Source: Argyresthia goedartella (Eukaryota; Arthropoda; Insecta; Lepidoptera; Argyresthiidae). From it: DNA of 64,000 bases. The stretch covers positions 41,312,749-41,376,748 of the forward strand of contig OX463807.1 of assembly GCA_949825045.1 (NCBI GenBank), written 5' to 3'. Below are positions 9,850 to 21,165 of this stretch, in pieces. The translations under genes were made by a program, and so were the position numbers. A model generated the notes under the pieces. The model saw only the letters and a list, made by a program, of their open reading frames with translations. It was not told the DNA's origin and ran no database searches. Numbering within the stretch: the stretch's first letter is position 1; each line of letters starts with the position of its first letter.

Positions 9850-11790
9850 AGATTCAGATTCAGATTTGTTTATTTGCGTTTGAATAAGGTATTACATAAG
9901 TTCTTAAATTAATATAACATGTCATTTTCTTCCTTAATCAACTATATTATATAGCATGCAAATATTTTACTGTAGGTATGTTATAACCTTACTTTTTAAT
10001 TCTTAGTGAGAAAAGAATTCCCTCAGTGTATAAAAATTATGCTGCAGTAGCCATGAGAACAGTTTTTGTTTGAAGAGATTTTGTGGGAGATGTTTTAATT
10101 CATCAGGCACTTTATTATATATTTTTACGCTCATTGCGTAACAGCTATTTTGGTACCTTGATGTCCGTGGCACATGATCTAATACTAGTCTATTAGGATA
10201 TCTTGTATTTCTGGGGTACTTTTGATTTGCTGTTACAAACAAATCAAAATGTTGCTGTACAAATTTGGCGACCTCAAATATATATAATGATGGTAGCGGC
10301 AGTAAGTGCAGTTTCTTGAATAGTGGCTTACACGAATCTAGCGGAGCGGTTCCAACCATAGCCCTTAAGCATTTCTTTTGTATAATGAAGGCTCGGCTAG
10401 ATTCCGTACTATTCCCCCATAGGATTATACCGTACCTTAGCACTGATTCGACATAACCGTGGTATGCAGCCAGCGTTGTTTGTCGTGTCGTGGTTTCCCT
10501 CAACTTGGAGAGCACATATACGAACCGATTAAGTTTACTGCATACCTGTTCAATGTGAGGTTTCCAATTTAAATATTTGTCAATTGTTATACCTAGAAAT
10601 TTAACGCTTTCTTCACATTTTATAATTTGATTATTATAATTAATGTCCATATCATTTATATTATTAAAGTTCATCAGATTTGTCTTAGTGACGTTTATTT
10701 GTAGGTTATTGTTATTTAACCAGTCTACTACTTGAACTATGGTTGTATGTATATCAGATTTATGAATGTCAATTGAATTATTTTTAATTTTATTAAGATT
10801 AGGTTGATTATAAAGATTATAATTATTATTAGATAGTAAGCGGTTATTTTTATTAGTCACTATAATAGATATGTCATCCGCAAATAAAATTGATTGGTAC
10901 CATGTCACATCAGGAATGTCATTTATATACATAATAAATAAGAGCGGCCCCAGTACACTCCCTTGAGGTGCACCATAAATGTTTATTTTATACTCTGAAT
11001 CATACGTCCGTTCTATATGGTTTTCGTCTAGCCTATGAATGCTTACACTTTGTTTTCTATTTTGTAGATATGTTTGGATCCATTGCAATGCTGGTCATCT
11101 TATACCATATTTTTCTAGTTTATTCAATAATAACTCATGGGATACAAAATCAAATGCTTTTGTCATATCAAAGAACAAAACCGAAGTATTTTGTTTCAAG
11201 TCGTAGCCTTTTGCTACACTTGATACTAAATTAAAAGCTGCTATGGTTGTCGACTTAATTTTTTGGAAGCCATGATGTTCGGGTCTAATCAAACCTTGTT
11301 TGAAGAAATATTCTTTGAGTCTCCTCGCCATTGACTTCTCGAAAATTTTGGAAAATATTGGTATGAGTGTTATTGGTCTATAGTTCCTAGGTGTGCACTT
11401 ATCACCTTTTTTGTGAAGTGGCTTAACTATTGATAGCTTCAGTTTATCAGGAAAGGTGCCTGTTGCGAACGATTGGTTAATTATGTGGCTTAGGACCGGA
11501 CTTAGTAAGTAGCGACAATGTTTTATTACTTGTGTCTTAATTTCGTCGTAGCCTGTTGCATGGGTATTCTTGAGCGTAACAATAATATTCCTAACTTCTA
11601 GTTCGTCAATAGGTTTTATGAAAAAACTAGTGGTCTTGTTGTTGGCATTTTTTAAGGATTTATTTTCAATAATGTTTTTGGATTGATTGGTCATGTCAAT
11701 TAAAAATTTGTTAAAGGAGTTTGCTATTTGCAATGGGTCACTAACTGTTTTGTCATTGTCTTTCATACTATTTATGTTTACATGATTGAT
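9850..11790 (-). mobile_element. CR1-like element M1, 3' portion
   Basis: On the minus strand the element ends with AATAAACAAATCTGAATCTG, a short TCTGAA repeat tail abutting the RT of P. Its RT runs up to 11766-11790, where M2's tail interrupts it. The 5' remainder is at 18092-21165. Confidence 0.85.
10003..11790 (-). pseudogene. Reverse transcriptase of M1 (two frames, one stop)
   Basis: The frames 11766-11095 and 11088-10003 are in register and separated by a single TGA after KYGIR. Motifs in order are TGYDEIKTQVIKH, YRPITLIPIFSKIFEK, FDMTKAFDFV, APQGSVLGPLLF, FADDISIIV (the catalytic box, F/YADD) and FLGITIDKYLNWK. The C-terminal thumb resembles that of P and the J family. Only one stop in about 580 codons points to a fairly recent element. 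The N-terminal linker of ORF2 resumes beyond M2 at 18097. Confidence 0.9.
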
Positions 11791-12383
11791 TTGATTGATT
11801 GATTTTAAATGATTGATTGATTTTATTCAATAAACATTTCACAAAAATTACAAAAATTACAAAAGAATACATAATAAGAAAGGTACAGTTTCATGTTATA
11901 TAAACTTAACTAAAGATAGATACATCATTTGTTTATGAGAATAGGTGTTGGTAATAAGCAAAAATAACATCAGAGTCGATACTCCCCAAGGTAGGGTTTC
12001 CCCTGTGTTTTGGGATAAGTAGCGAGGCTCTTCCCCTAATGATATGAACGAAGAAAAATTAGCAGACCAAATCAAGTACTTTTACAGTTTCAATGTAATG
12101 CAGCTATCTAAAACTTAAAGAAGGTAATTTAAAGTTTAAAATTCGTCATTTAGTGCCTTAAATAGTTAGTATTTGGGTGTGTGTGAGTATTTGTGAGTGT
12201 AAATATGGGTGTGTGAGATGAGAAAGTGTAGTGGATGTATGTGAAGTGAGGTGTGTTATGAATGTTTGTGTATTTTTACCATCATTTCTAAAAAATACGT
12301 AAGTATGTGCACCTAAAATATAATTATCAAATATGTATTTATCAAGTATTGATTGTACCATTTTATATATTTTGTTATCCTTA

Positions 12384-14459
12384 TTATTGTGAAATGGCGA
12401 TGAAATTTTCTGTGTCGTCATAATTCATCGATCTTAACCACTTATGAATAAGCTTTTTGCATTCAAAATTTGGTTTAGGATATATATACACAATATTGCA
12501 GGTTTTATTGTATAGATAGGGCCCTAGAAATTTAAAAAATCTCTGCATAAATCTTGTCTTTGTTGAGGTGGTTATAAAAACTTTATCTTTTCGTCTTTTA
12601 GAACTAGGTGTATACTCAAGAGTTTGGTGTTGTTTTAGCAGAATTTTCTGAATAAAAAGTTGTCTAACAGTCAAAACGTCACAGAAATGATAAAGTTCTT
12701 CGGTCGGAAAGATCCTGGGTTTAAAGGTGCAGACCTTTAAAACAGCACGTTGAGCACGCTCCAGTGACAAAAAAGTTCCCTTATTTGCACCTCCCCAACA
12801 TGTTATGCAATAACTCAAAAGAGATTCGCATAGAGCGAAATAAATATTTTTTAGTAGTGATGCATTGGTAACGTGTCTCAAATTTTTAAATATATATATT
12901 AGTTTACGGACTTTGCCACTTAGAGTTTGTATATGTTTTTTAAAATTTAAGTTCCGATCCAATGTTATGCCTAAATATTTGATTGTAGGGGTTCTTTCTA
13001 AGGTTTTACATGAGCAGTTAGTTTCATCTTTACATATATGTGAGGTCAAATTAAAACCAGCAGAAGGTTGGGTCGTGTTGTTTATAGAGAAGGTCAAATA
13101 TTTAGTTTTATCGGCATTTAAGGTTAAAATATTATGCTGCAGCCATTTCGATATTATATTAAAACCGTTTTGTGCGTTTTCAAAAACTTGTGTCCAATTT
13201 CTTCCTTTGAAAAGCAGAACGGTATCGTCAGCATAAGTTACTATGTTGCCATCGGGAAGTTTAAGGCTGCAAAGTTCATTAATATATATCAAGAATAGAG
13301 TCGGTCCAAGAATGCTGCCTTGAGGTACCCCCCACTCTACTGGCTGGGTAGTGCTCATATATTCACCTATTTTTACGCTTTGCTTTCTATCAGATAGGTA
13401 GCTTTTGAAAAGATTGAGTTGGTTACCCCTTACACCAAGAGAATCAAGCTTAGATACAAGTAGTGGGATCGAAACCGTATCGAACGCCTTGGCCAGATCA
13501 AGAAAAATCCCCAAAAATCTCTCTCCTCCATCCAAGGCCTCAGTTATGAAGTCAGTGACTGCATGAACAGCATCGGAGGTAGATTTTTTGGAACGAAAAC
13601 CAAACTGTCTCTCTGACAAGATGTTGTTGCTTTCTAAAAAGTTCATTAATCGGTTGTTTATTATACGTTCCAAGATTTTAGATATGGATGGGAGGATCGA
13701 GATAGGTCTATAGCAGTCGGCACGGTCCCGATCACCACCCTTGTGAATAGGAATCACTACTGACCTCTTCAAAGCATCAGGGAAAATACCAGTATCCAAA
13801 CAGAGATTAAATATGTAGGACAGATAAGGTACTATGATTTTGTTATTTTGCTTTAAGATTTTGTTCGGGATATTGTCCCAACCTACTGAGCATTTATCTT
13901 TAAGCTGCATGACAAGTCTATTTACCTCATCAGTGTCCGTACTAATTAGGATGAGCGAGTCTGATCTACTGACTGGCATGACGCTCTCCTGAATTGTTTC
14001 CTGATTTTTTATATTTTCTGCTAACTTTTTACCGACATTGACAAAGTATTCATTAACAAATTCTATCGAGTCTTTAGCTGATTTTTCTATTTTTAATAAT
14101 TCATTTGGTTGATTTTTTGTTTTAATAGTAGATGTTATTGTTTTTATGGCTTTCCAAATTTCCTTGCTGTTTAATCCGGCTTTATTAAATAAAGACTTTT
14201 CGTAATTTCTCTTAACTTTCTTTAATAGGTTGTTGCAGAAATTTCTGTAACTGTGGTAGGTTACTTTTAAGGTCTCATTCTCTGGGTTTGACATAAACTT
14301 TTTATGTAAATTGTCCCTATTTCGTAGACATTTTAGCAGACCAGGCGTTAGCCATGCTTTGATGATCCGTTTATTTGAAGGTACCTTATGGGTTGTCTTG
14401 TTTTTATCCAGTACGGTCTGTATCAATCCAATAAATTCATCTAGCTGTGTTGCGATCAT
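12384..14459 (-). CDS. Reverse transcriptase domain of M2 ORF2, intact frame
   Basis: A 691-codon uninterrupted frame. Order of motifs: WLTPGLLKCLRNRD linker, GWDNIPNKILKQ, VVIPIHKGGD, YRPISILPSISKILERI, FGFRSKKST, FLDLAKAFDTV (first Asp), GVPQGSILGPTLF, TYADDTVLLF (YADD catalytic box), IKYLGITLDRNLNFKKH and a C-terminal thumb. All hallmark residues are present, so this is the best-preserved polymerase in the window. The ATG at 14459 lies just after a frameshift from the endonuclease frame, so it is probably not the native start. The function would be target-primed reverse transcription. I place it in the CR1/Jockey group but not to clade. Confidence 0.9.
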   Translation of the reverse strand: MIATQLDEFIGLIQTVLDKNKTTHKVPSNKRIIKAWLTPGLLKCLRNRDNLHKKFMSNPENETLKVTYHSYRNFCNNLLKKVKRNYEKSLFNKAGLNSKEIWKAIKTITSTIKTKNQPNELLKIEKSAKDSIEFVNEYFVNVGKKLAENIKNQETIQESVMPVSRSDSLILISTDTDEVNRLVMQLKDKCSVGWDNIPNKILKQNNKIIVPYLSYIFNLCLDTGIFPDALKRSVVIPIHKGGDRDRADCYRPISILPSISKILERIINNRLMNFLESNNILSERQFGFRSKKSTSDAVHAVTDFITEALDGGERFLGIFLDLAKAFDTVSIPLLVSKLDSLGVRGNQLNLFKSYLSDRKQSVKIGEYMSTTQPVEWGVPQGSILGPTLFLIYINELCSLKLPDGNIVTYADDTVLLFKGRNWTQVFENAQNGFNIISKWLQHNILTLNADKTKYLTFSINNTTQPSAGFNLTSHICKDETNCSCKTLERTPTIKYLGITLDRNLNFKKHIQTLSGKVRKLIYIFKNLRHVTNASLLKNIYFALCESLLSYCITCWGGANKGTFLSLERAQRAVLKVCTFKPRIFPTEELYHFCDVLTVRQLFIQKILLKQHQTLEYTPSSKRRKDKVFITTSTKTRFMQRFFKFLGPYLYNKTCNIVYIYPKPNFECKKLIHKWLRSMNYDDTENFIAISQ

Positions 14460-15642
14460 TTATTTGGTATATGTATGCAAAATTTATATTAATTAGATCA
14501 TCTGCAAATCCCTGGAAATTTATTCTACTATAGGTACTAGGTGGGACTACGATCTTCTTCTGTTCGAGATCCAGGCAAAAAAGGACAGCTTTGTGATCTG
14601 TAACTGTAGAGTGAAGAACAATTGTAAAGAATTCCTTCTTAGTTTTAACTAGAACATGATCCAAGCATGTGCGACTAGCGTCTCTCGTAACAAAGTTATG
14701 GCCAATAAGTAGACCGTAAGAGGCTAAAATATTTAGGTATGGTTCAGCATCTGGATAATTATTCTCTGGATTAATATCGATATTGATGTCACCCGCTACA
14801 ATGATATTTTTAAAGGCAGAGATCTCCTGAAATGACTCGCTCAGGGATGCTAAGAAGTTATCGAGCTTTTTATATGAAGGTTAGCGATATATAGCGACTA
14901 TGGCAGTGTCATCACCATACTTGATCAGCAAACTATTTCCCTCTTTAAATAACGGTTCTTGTATTTTAATATTCAGGTTGTCTTTGAAATAGATGACAAC
15001 CCCATCATTCTGATTGTTGAACGTTTTGTTGGCATATGAATTATAGCCCACTAGTGTAGGGATGATAGGTGCACATGATAGCCAACACTCGGTTAGAATA
15101 ATAATGTCACATTCAAACTTTAGATCATTGAGAAGAGCAATGAATCCAGGCATATTACAGCCAATACTCCGTATATTTTGTGTTATTATACGAAGCTGAT
15201 TTGCAGAGGCAGGGCAATGTTTATGGCAGTTTAGAGTATCTGTAAGTACAGCGTTACAAGTAAGAAAATCATCAAGATCATTATTTATGTCATTTATAGA
15301 ATCAAATTTTGATAGAAATAAATAAATTATCAATTCCAATACGATACTGAAAGATAGAGCTTTCGCAAACCGACAAAAGAAAGTCCCTATAATATGATTT
15401 AAGCCGTATTTAATTATGCTTTGTGAAATTGGGTACCCGCGCAATTGTTTTACTAGTTCAGATTTTGATAACGAACATATATGTATATCTGGTGTGAGTG
15501 TTGGAATAATATTGAGTTTTATGTGTGTTTTTGATGTGTATGTATGTGTAGAATTGTTGAATGTGGTTATAATGTAACGTGTGTTAAAGACAGAAGTTAT
15601 TTTGAAAGAAATTAAGAGAGATACAATACAACTGATGACCAT
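14437..15642 (-). pseudogene. APE-type endonuclease of M2 ORF2
   Basis: The frame 15642-14881 contains ITQNIRSIGC (Asn motif) and DIIILTECWLS (Glu motif). A stop follows AIVAIYR at 14881. The domain then continues through IIVAGDINIDINP (GDFN-like) to TCLDHVLV and TVTDHKAV (SDH-like His) at 14580-14664. One stop and one frameshift into the RT frame are the only visible lesions. The N-terminal ~120 residues before ITQN are hydrophobic and unassigned. Confidence 0.82.
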
Positions 15643-15702
15643 AGATATGCTTATGAGTCTACCTAAGACTTTCTTTATAGTTGGAACAGAGTTATAATAG
15701 AG

Positions 15703-16490
15703 TCATTTTGTAGATTTAAGCTTTTCAATGTCACTTTCACACGTAACGCGCACATACGGCAGATTTTCTGCTTTACGAAGATAAATTAATCCACGCGATG
15801 ACCAGCAATACATATAGTTGAACTCCTTAGCAAATTTACGAGCCTTGTAAAATATTTGCTGTGTCTTGTGTGTTAGTGTTTCCGAAATAAATACGCCCTT
15901 TTTAGGTCCTACGACATTTAGATGAAGGGTGTTCAGTTTGTCATCGTTAGATTTATTCTTATTAAAATCTTTTACGGCCCGCAGCACGCTATCTTTCTTT
16001 ATAATGCTACAGAAATCGACCACTATAGGTCTCGTAGCGTCTTTTCTAGCGCTAGTTCTGTAGATATCCTTTACTTCCGAATCTTCAAGTTTGATGCTCA
16101 AAGTAGATGACAGAGTCTTCAGCACATTACAGAGATCACTTTTTGATTCCGGTTTATGGTCTTCGACCGGTTTGCAAGGTATATTGCGGATCTCAAGGCA
16201 GGATGATCGGGATTTTCGCTCAAAAAACTCCAGCTTCTCTTCTAGGGCCAGTATAGTTTTCTTATCTAGGCGTTTTTCCTGTTCTAAGTCCTCAATACGC
16301 TTAAACATTTCGTCATACTTTTCCGACATGTAGTCAATGCTTTTAGTTATCTCGTTATTTTGATCTCTAATGACCGTCATGGATTCTTGGAGAGCGTTTA
16401 AGCGAGATTCTACACTCAGTGTGAGTGACGAGAACATGCCGCGCATCGTATTCATAAATGCTCGAAAGTCTTGTGTGTCATCTGAACTCC
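15703..16490 (-). CDS. ORF1 of M2 (coiled coil plus RNA-binding-like domain)
   Basis: From the internal Met in MRGMFSSLTLSVESR the protein has a long predicted coiled coil with heptads such as MFKRIEDLEQEKRLDKK. A domain containing SCLEIRNIPCKP..DIYRTSARKD..PIVVDF follows, as in Baculo_FP-like ORF1 proteins of insect non-LTR elements. The frame is open up to 16644. The first ~50 codons (16491-16644), however, are antisense LTR sequence and not native ORF1. Its likely role is to coat the element RNA. Confidence 0.75.
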
Positions 16491-17846
16491 CGAAGATGTC
16501 GCTCTCCTTATAATTGCCTCTGGCAAAGTGGTGACCCGACTTTTGAGCATCAGCAACCTTCGGTAATAGCAGCATGGACCCAGCCGCGAAGAAAACTCCG
16601 TGTGCTGCCACCTTAGAAGTGCAAGCAAGAAGCACTTCGTCCAAGATCGCCGAGCCCCGACTTCTGCATACCTATTTCAAACCACGCTGCAGAAATCCAT
16701 AATCAAGACCCCACCCAAACCAAGACGACATCAAGCAAGCCATGACGGACCAGAAGCCAAAAGATAAATAATTTCAACTGAAGATTTCCCGCATCGAACT
16801 CAAGATACCGCAAGAACAATGACCTGATATAGTCAGCCGACTGCTGATTTAACAAAATGGAGCTCGCACCAGCAGAAACGAACGCGTCGGCAAATTCATT
16901 CACAGCAAGCAGTTTTTTTTCAAGTTCAAGATATAGGAAGCCGTTCCAGCCCCCAGAAGAGTATTGAAACATCATCGATATACCAAATTCAACTAATATT
17001 GAAATCATCCAGGAAGAACATCGCACGAAGAATAATCAAATCACTGAAGAGAGAGAGAGATATATATATTTATAAATAAACGATTGGTGTACAAGATGTG
17101 CCTATGTTGCCAAATCCCAAGGTTTTTAGGCACACAAATTTCATCAATCGACAACTTAATATTCACTCAAGAGTGAAAAGCACGCACGTACATATGACGT
17201 ACGAGATCATTGACTGCCTACAGCCAAGGTTACAGATTTAATGCTGACGCTGATTCAGCACAATCATCCTTGTGTAGGTACGGTCGCAATTATAAACAAA
17301 CAGTGATTACAAGTTCAACGACGTGCGATGTAAATTGACTCATCGATTCCTGACGACTCTCCTGCGGATCTTTTCCAGTTATAGGTTAGGTTAGTTTACT
17401 AACCGCGAAGCCCCATTTTCCTAGTGTTTTTCTGTTTTCCAGTTTTTAGTTTATTTTATGTAGTGTGCGGCCAGACACAAGACTCGCCTGTAGGTAAATA
17501 TTATGTTATTCTTTAAACTTATGTAGAATTCACATAACCGTAGTTCATTTATTTTCCTAATTCGTGTAAGAGTTACCTTTAGATTAATTTGAAATATGCT
17601 CTATTACTGTCTAGTTTTATTTAACAATAACTTTCCTTATATATAAAAATAGATTAAGTTAAAGTATGCACAATTAAGATCTGGTTTTATGTTTATTAAA
17701 ATACTACTAGTTATTATTGCAGTTGATATAAGTTTGTTATGGTATACACATTTCTAAAGTTAATTCGATTCATTTAAGGTTATTGTTTGATTCTAACTTA
17801 GATTTTTGTTCATTGTTATAAGTACATTCATTTATTTATTTTCCCT

Positions 17847-17857
17847 AAAGGGGGGAG
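17847..17857 (+). other. Polypurine tract before the LTR
   Basis: AAAGGGGGGAG lies directly upstream of the LTR start TGTGCCGGCAC at 17862. This is the usual position of the plus-strand primer. Confidence 0.7.
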
Positions 17858-17861
17858 TATC

Positions 17862-18070
17862 TGTGCCGGCACGTACGCCCGCCACAGATATGCGGAAATA
17901 TCTCATCACGTACTATGTCTTATGCACGTCATCAATAACATGTACCAACCTAGTATATAAGCTAGGATTTCCTATAATAAATTAGTCTAGTATAGTCTAG
18001 TATTTACGCGCATCTCAAGCCTTTTACTTTACTCACGAAGATGTTACTCCCCTCATAATTGCCCCTGGCA
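17862..18070 (+). repeat. Long terminal repeat, 209 bp
   Basis: It starts TGTGCCGGCACG and ends CCCCTGGCA, so TG..CA. It contains a TATATAAG box near 17954 and AATAAA-like sequence near 17975. Its last ~35 bp match 16491-16525. A purine tract precedes it and, unusually, a primer-binding site follows it. Confidence 0.72.
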
Positions 18071-18073
18071 AAG

Positions 18074-18089
18074 TGGTGACCCCGACGTG
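18074..18089 (+). other. Primer-binding site complementary to tRNA-Trp 3' end
   Basis: TGGTGACCCCGACGTG is the complement of a tRNA-Trp 3' end (CACGTCGGGGTCA plus CCA), the primer reported for CsRn1-type Ty3/gypsy elements. A one-base-shorter version is at 16529-16540. Its position after the downstream LTR is not expected for a single provirus. Confidence 0.65.
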
Positions 18090-18096
18090 ATCTCTC

Positions 18097-19224
18097 TCAT
18101 ACTCTTTTTGATTTGACATACTCTTTTTGATTTTGTGTCACACCTTTTATTATTCCCCACGAGGCTTTGCATATGTTTTTACTTCCTAATACTATTTTAC
18201 TGTTTTGCACTCGTTGTGCCTGTGATATGCGTTTCTTTAGTAGTCTAGTATAAGAATTGTACTCTAGTTTGTTTTGTTCCGTTTTATTGCTGTAGTATTT
18301 GTATCGTAAATTTTTCTTTGTTTTGCTGCTTATTTTTAAACCTTTTGATATCCATTTATGTTTAGTAAGTGCATTTATTTTTACTTTGGATTTAGGAAAA
18401 CACAAATCATAGAACAAACCAAACAATTCCTGAAATTTTGCAAACGCTAAATTAGTATCTTGCTGCTCATAGACTTCGCAAAATGATAATTGTGATATTG
18501 CGTCTCGGAATTTTCTCATTTTGTCGTCACTAAAGTCTCTTTTAATCATTTGCCAGGTCTTTCGTAAAGGAACTTTTGTTTTTACTTTGAATGTAACCAT
18601 TTGCGCTGTGTCATGGTCAGATAATGCTAACGGTATTGTTTTACCCTGCGCGTCTTTAATGTTACTGAATATATGGTCTAGACAAGATTGCTCTCTTGTT
18701 GGCGTTTTTATGAGTGTTCTTAAATTGTGTCCCTCTACTATATCAAATAACTGTTTTGTTTGTTTATTGATTTTTAGAGTATTAATATTTATATCTCCTG
18801 TTACAATTATATTAGTTTTCCCTTTTTTACTCAGTGTAAATAAAAGTGTCTTCAACTTGTCAAAAAATAGTTCTATGTTCAATTTCGGAGTACACACAAA
18901 TGACTGTGAGTTTAAAATTTAGGATTTCGATTCCACAGCATTCAAATACATTTGTTATAGCCATTTCTTTAACCCAACTGAGTTCTCTACTTCCGATTTC
19001 CTTTTTTGTAAAAATACAGGTCCCCCCCTTTTTTTGTTTCTTGAGAAAGAAGTTGCCATTTTATTATTTATTAGTTTGACTAAATCTTCTTGCCCTGCTC
19101 GTATAAATGTTTCTGAGAAGCAGATAACGTCTGGTTCCTCTTTAATTTCCTTCATTTCTTGCACTGCCAGTTCGACTAGTTCTTTCTTTGAAATTATACT
19201 TTGAATATTTTGATGCATCACTCT
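18097..19224 (-). pseudogene. Endonuclease and linker of M1 ORF2
   Basis: The frame opens with RVMHQNIQSIISKKE (Asn motif) and DVICFSETFI (Glu motif) within 19224-18955. After a frame change it continues at 18897-18097 with IIVTGDININ (GDFN-like), SCLDHIFSN and ALSDHDTAQ (catalytic SDH intact). The linker ASWGIIKGVTQNQKEY aligns with the corresponding piece of P and would continue in the RT segment at 11790. At least one frameshift lies at about 18900-18955. Confidence 0.83.
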
Positions 19225-20567
19225 GAATTTAGCATCATCATGATCGTCTTCTAATTGTCGTGATGGTGATCGTGTTGCAATGTTTTGTGTTTGATTTTTA
19301 TTTGTTTTAGTAAAATAAAACGTTATTGTTCCCTTTTTATGCTTTTCGTTTTGTCTGATATTTTGTTTCGGATTTGGTGTTTTTGTTATATTTGTACTAG
19401 TGAAATAATACGGGATTGTGCCTTTTTTGTGAACATTGTTTTGGTTTACTTGTTTGGGACTCAGGGGTTTTGATTTATTTGTGTTGTAGTTAATCATCTT
19501 CCTATTAGCTAATTGAAATTTGATGAGTTCTTCATATTCTCTTTGGTCCACTACAGCATTGATCTTAATACAAGTGTTTTTTACATGTATGATTTTGGTT
19601 TCTGCTTCTATAAATTTACATTTTTGGAAACTTTTACAAATTAGTTTTAACGTATTGTTATTTTTTTTTTTCATTTAGGTTATCACTTTTATGTATTCCT
19701 AATACTAAAACTTGCTTATTTTCTAAACATTTCAGTGCTGCACTTAGTTCTATTTTCATCATCATCGGGTTTGTGTCATGTTCTCCTACTGATAGGACAA
19801 TCTTGTCATTTTTGGTAATGTTTTTGCTGTTATAAATTAAATCGCAAATTTTAGCTGTAGTTGTGCCGGTCTTTTCTATGGAAGTTATATTATACTTTTC
19901 ATAGTTGCTACCCTGTCTAGATTCGGATAGTCTCACTGCAAGACCTGCACATTGCTTGCCACCAAAGATGTATATGTACTTTTTCTTTTCTCTCACGTCC
20001 TCTTTTTCTTCTTCTTGAAAGCGACTTACGTATTCTGTGTTCTTCTCTAATAGTTTTGTCTGTGTCATCGCCGTTGCTGTAGTGATAGTCGATTTCTTCC
20101 TTTCCTTATCTGGTGATTCATTTTTTGCGGCATTGTATGTGCTTGTAGGTGTGCTGCTATATCAGGTTATGTCTTTTGCTTGAAGTATTTTGTGATGTTC
20201 CTGGTGTGCTAGTCAGATTTGGTGTAGTTTGTTTTGAAATTTTTAACAGTAATTCTATCTTCTTACTCATCCCCTGTACTTGTTGTTTTATTTTTTGGTT
20301 GTCACCATTCAAGCTGTTTATGTCTTGGTGTGCGCTGTCCAACTCTATTTTTAGTATTTCTATTTAATATTTCAATTCGTTTTCAACTGAGCTATCCAAG
20401 CATGTTGTATTAGGCAAACTTTTCATTGTTGAATCAAGCATTACTGATCTATCGGAGTCGTGTAAAGGTAGGTCTGATTCTCGTCATTGTAGTATGTCTT
20501 CCATTGATTGTATTCGTCTAATATTGACTTTATTGTTAGGTTTTCGAACAGTCACATTATTGTCCAT
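19224..20567 (-). pseudogene. ORF1 of M1, degenerate SGNH-like domain
   Basis: The likely start is the ATG at 20567 (MDNNVTVRKPNNK..). The N-terminal part has two in-frame stops and a coiled-coil stretch (KIKQQVQGMSKKIELLLK, 20270-20215). The segment 20068-19658 holds IFGGKQCAGLAVRLSES and KIVLSVGEHD, matching the layout of P ORF1, but GEHD replaces GSND. After a frameshift in an A-rich run near 19665, two similar KKGTI.(Y/F)YFT segments follow, before ORF2. It is an RNP protein relic. Confidence 0.6.
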
Positions 20568-20759
20568 TTTTGTGGTAGTAGTTGGGTTTCGAAACCAGCA
20601 ACCTCTATCTTTAGAAACGCCGGCTCCCGACTCACGCCCCACCGATCGATATAACAAACTGGTGCATGTAAGAAAAATAAAATCTCACTTTTTGTTTTTC
20701 CTCGTTATTACGGTAGATAATACAAACAAAAAAGCAAAAAAAGCAAGCGGCAACTGTCA

Positions 20760-20880
20760 GGAATCGAACTCGGTATCTCTGGGACCACAGGCAAGTGCTT
20801 CACGGCTGCACCATTTGTTCGAACGGCTGCAACGACGAAATTGGCGGACGGGTAGTACCGTAGCAGTGATTCACAAGCGA
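20760..20880 (-). other. tRNA-like segment within M1 5' UTR
   Basis: On the minus strand ATGGTGCAGCCGTGAAGC resembles an A box and GAGTTCGATTCCTG a B box, with about 35 nt between them. It has no complete cloverleaf and lies inside a retroelement 5' UTR. It is therefore a SINE relic or a chance resemblance, not a tRNA gene. Confidence 0.35.
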
Positions 20881-21165
20881 CGACCACTGGTTGTCGGGCT
20901 CGCAAGGCGCAACACCGGTTGGTGACGCACCGGGCCGCTCCGTTGACTGGACACCGGGTGGCAACAACAACAGTTCACCGGGCACTTTAACCGACGATTT
21001 AGGCTAGATTTTTTAATATTAAGCACTTCCTGTGTAATAGTCCATTAAGCATTTAATTACAGCTATTAGTGTTTGTTTCACCGCGATAGGTTCAGAATTA
21101 ACACAGTTTTTGAATAAAAAAAGGCAGGGTGGAATTAAGTACGTGTTGGCGTTAGAAGCGCGCGC

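Larger units (their letters stand above)
11791..16490 (-). mobile_element. Non-LTR element M2, nearly full length
   Basis: The 3' tail (TGATT)n with a TTCAATAAA-type end lies at about 11785-11840. ORF2 follows (endonuclease 15642-14437, RT 14459-12384), then ORF1 (15703-16490). The 3' UTR at 12158-12260 is GT-rich. Upstream it joins an antisense LTR-retrotransposon fragment without its own recognisable 5' UTR. It interrupts M1. Confidence 0.88.
16491..18091 (+). mobile_element. Partial LTR retrotransposon (tRNA-Trp primed)
   Basis: It begins within the last ~35 bp of a 5' LTR (16491-16525, ..TGGCA). AAG and a primer-binding site follow at 16529, then ~1.3 kb of non-coding interior, a purine tract and a complete 209-bp LTR. 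The interior has a short ATG frame (GCATGGACCCAGCC at ~16570) and no protease, RT or integrase. It is therefore a deletion derivative or a non-autonomous element. Two TTAGG units at 17384-17394 are probably chance. Confidence 0.72.
18092..21165 (-). mobile_element. CR1-like element M1, 5' portion
   Basis: This contains the ORF2 linker and endonuclease, ORF1, and a 5' UTR of about 600 bp reaching the boundary with P near 21165. With 9850-11790 it makes an element of about 5 kb. The 5' UTR includes GC-rich patches and a tRNA-like segment. Confidence 0.78.

Noticed and set aside
12865..13236. Plus-strand 123-codon frame
   Set aside because: It is antisense to the well-supported RT of M2 and has no domain of its own.
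16491..16644. Native N-terminus of M2 ORF1 starting at the first ATG (16644)
   Set aside because: These codons are antisense to an LTR end, PBS and leader that also occur at 18036-18089, so they are fortuitous read-through.
17384..17396. Telomeric (TTAGG)n remnant
   Set aside because: Only two units are present, within the range of chance and with no further array.
20760..20880. A tRNA gene on the minus strand, from A- and B-box-like motifs
   Set aside because: No complete cloverleaf can be folded, and the segment lies inside the 5' UTR of M1. It is kept only as a tRNA-like segment. The SINE heads at 36420, 38581 and 56671 were rejected as tRNA genes for the same reason.
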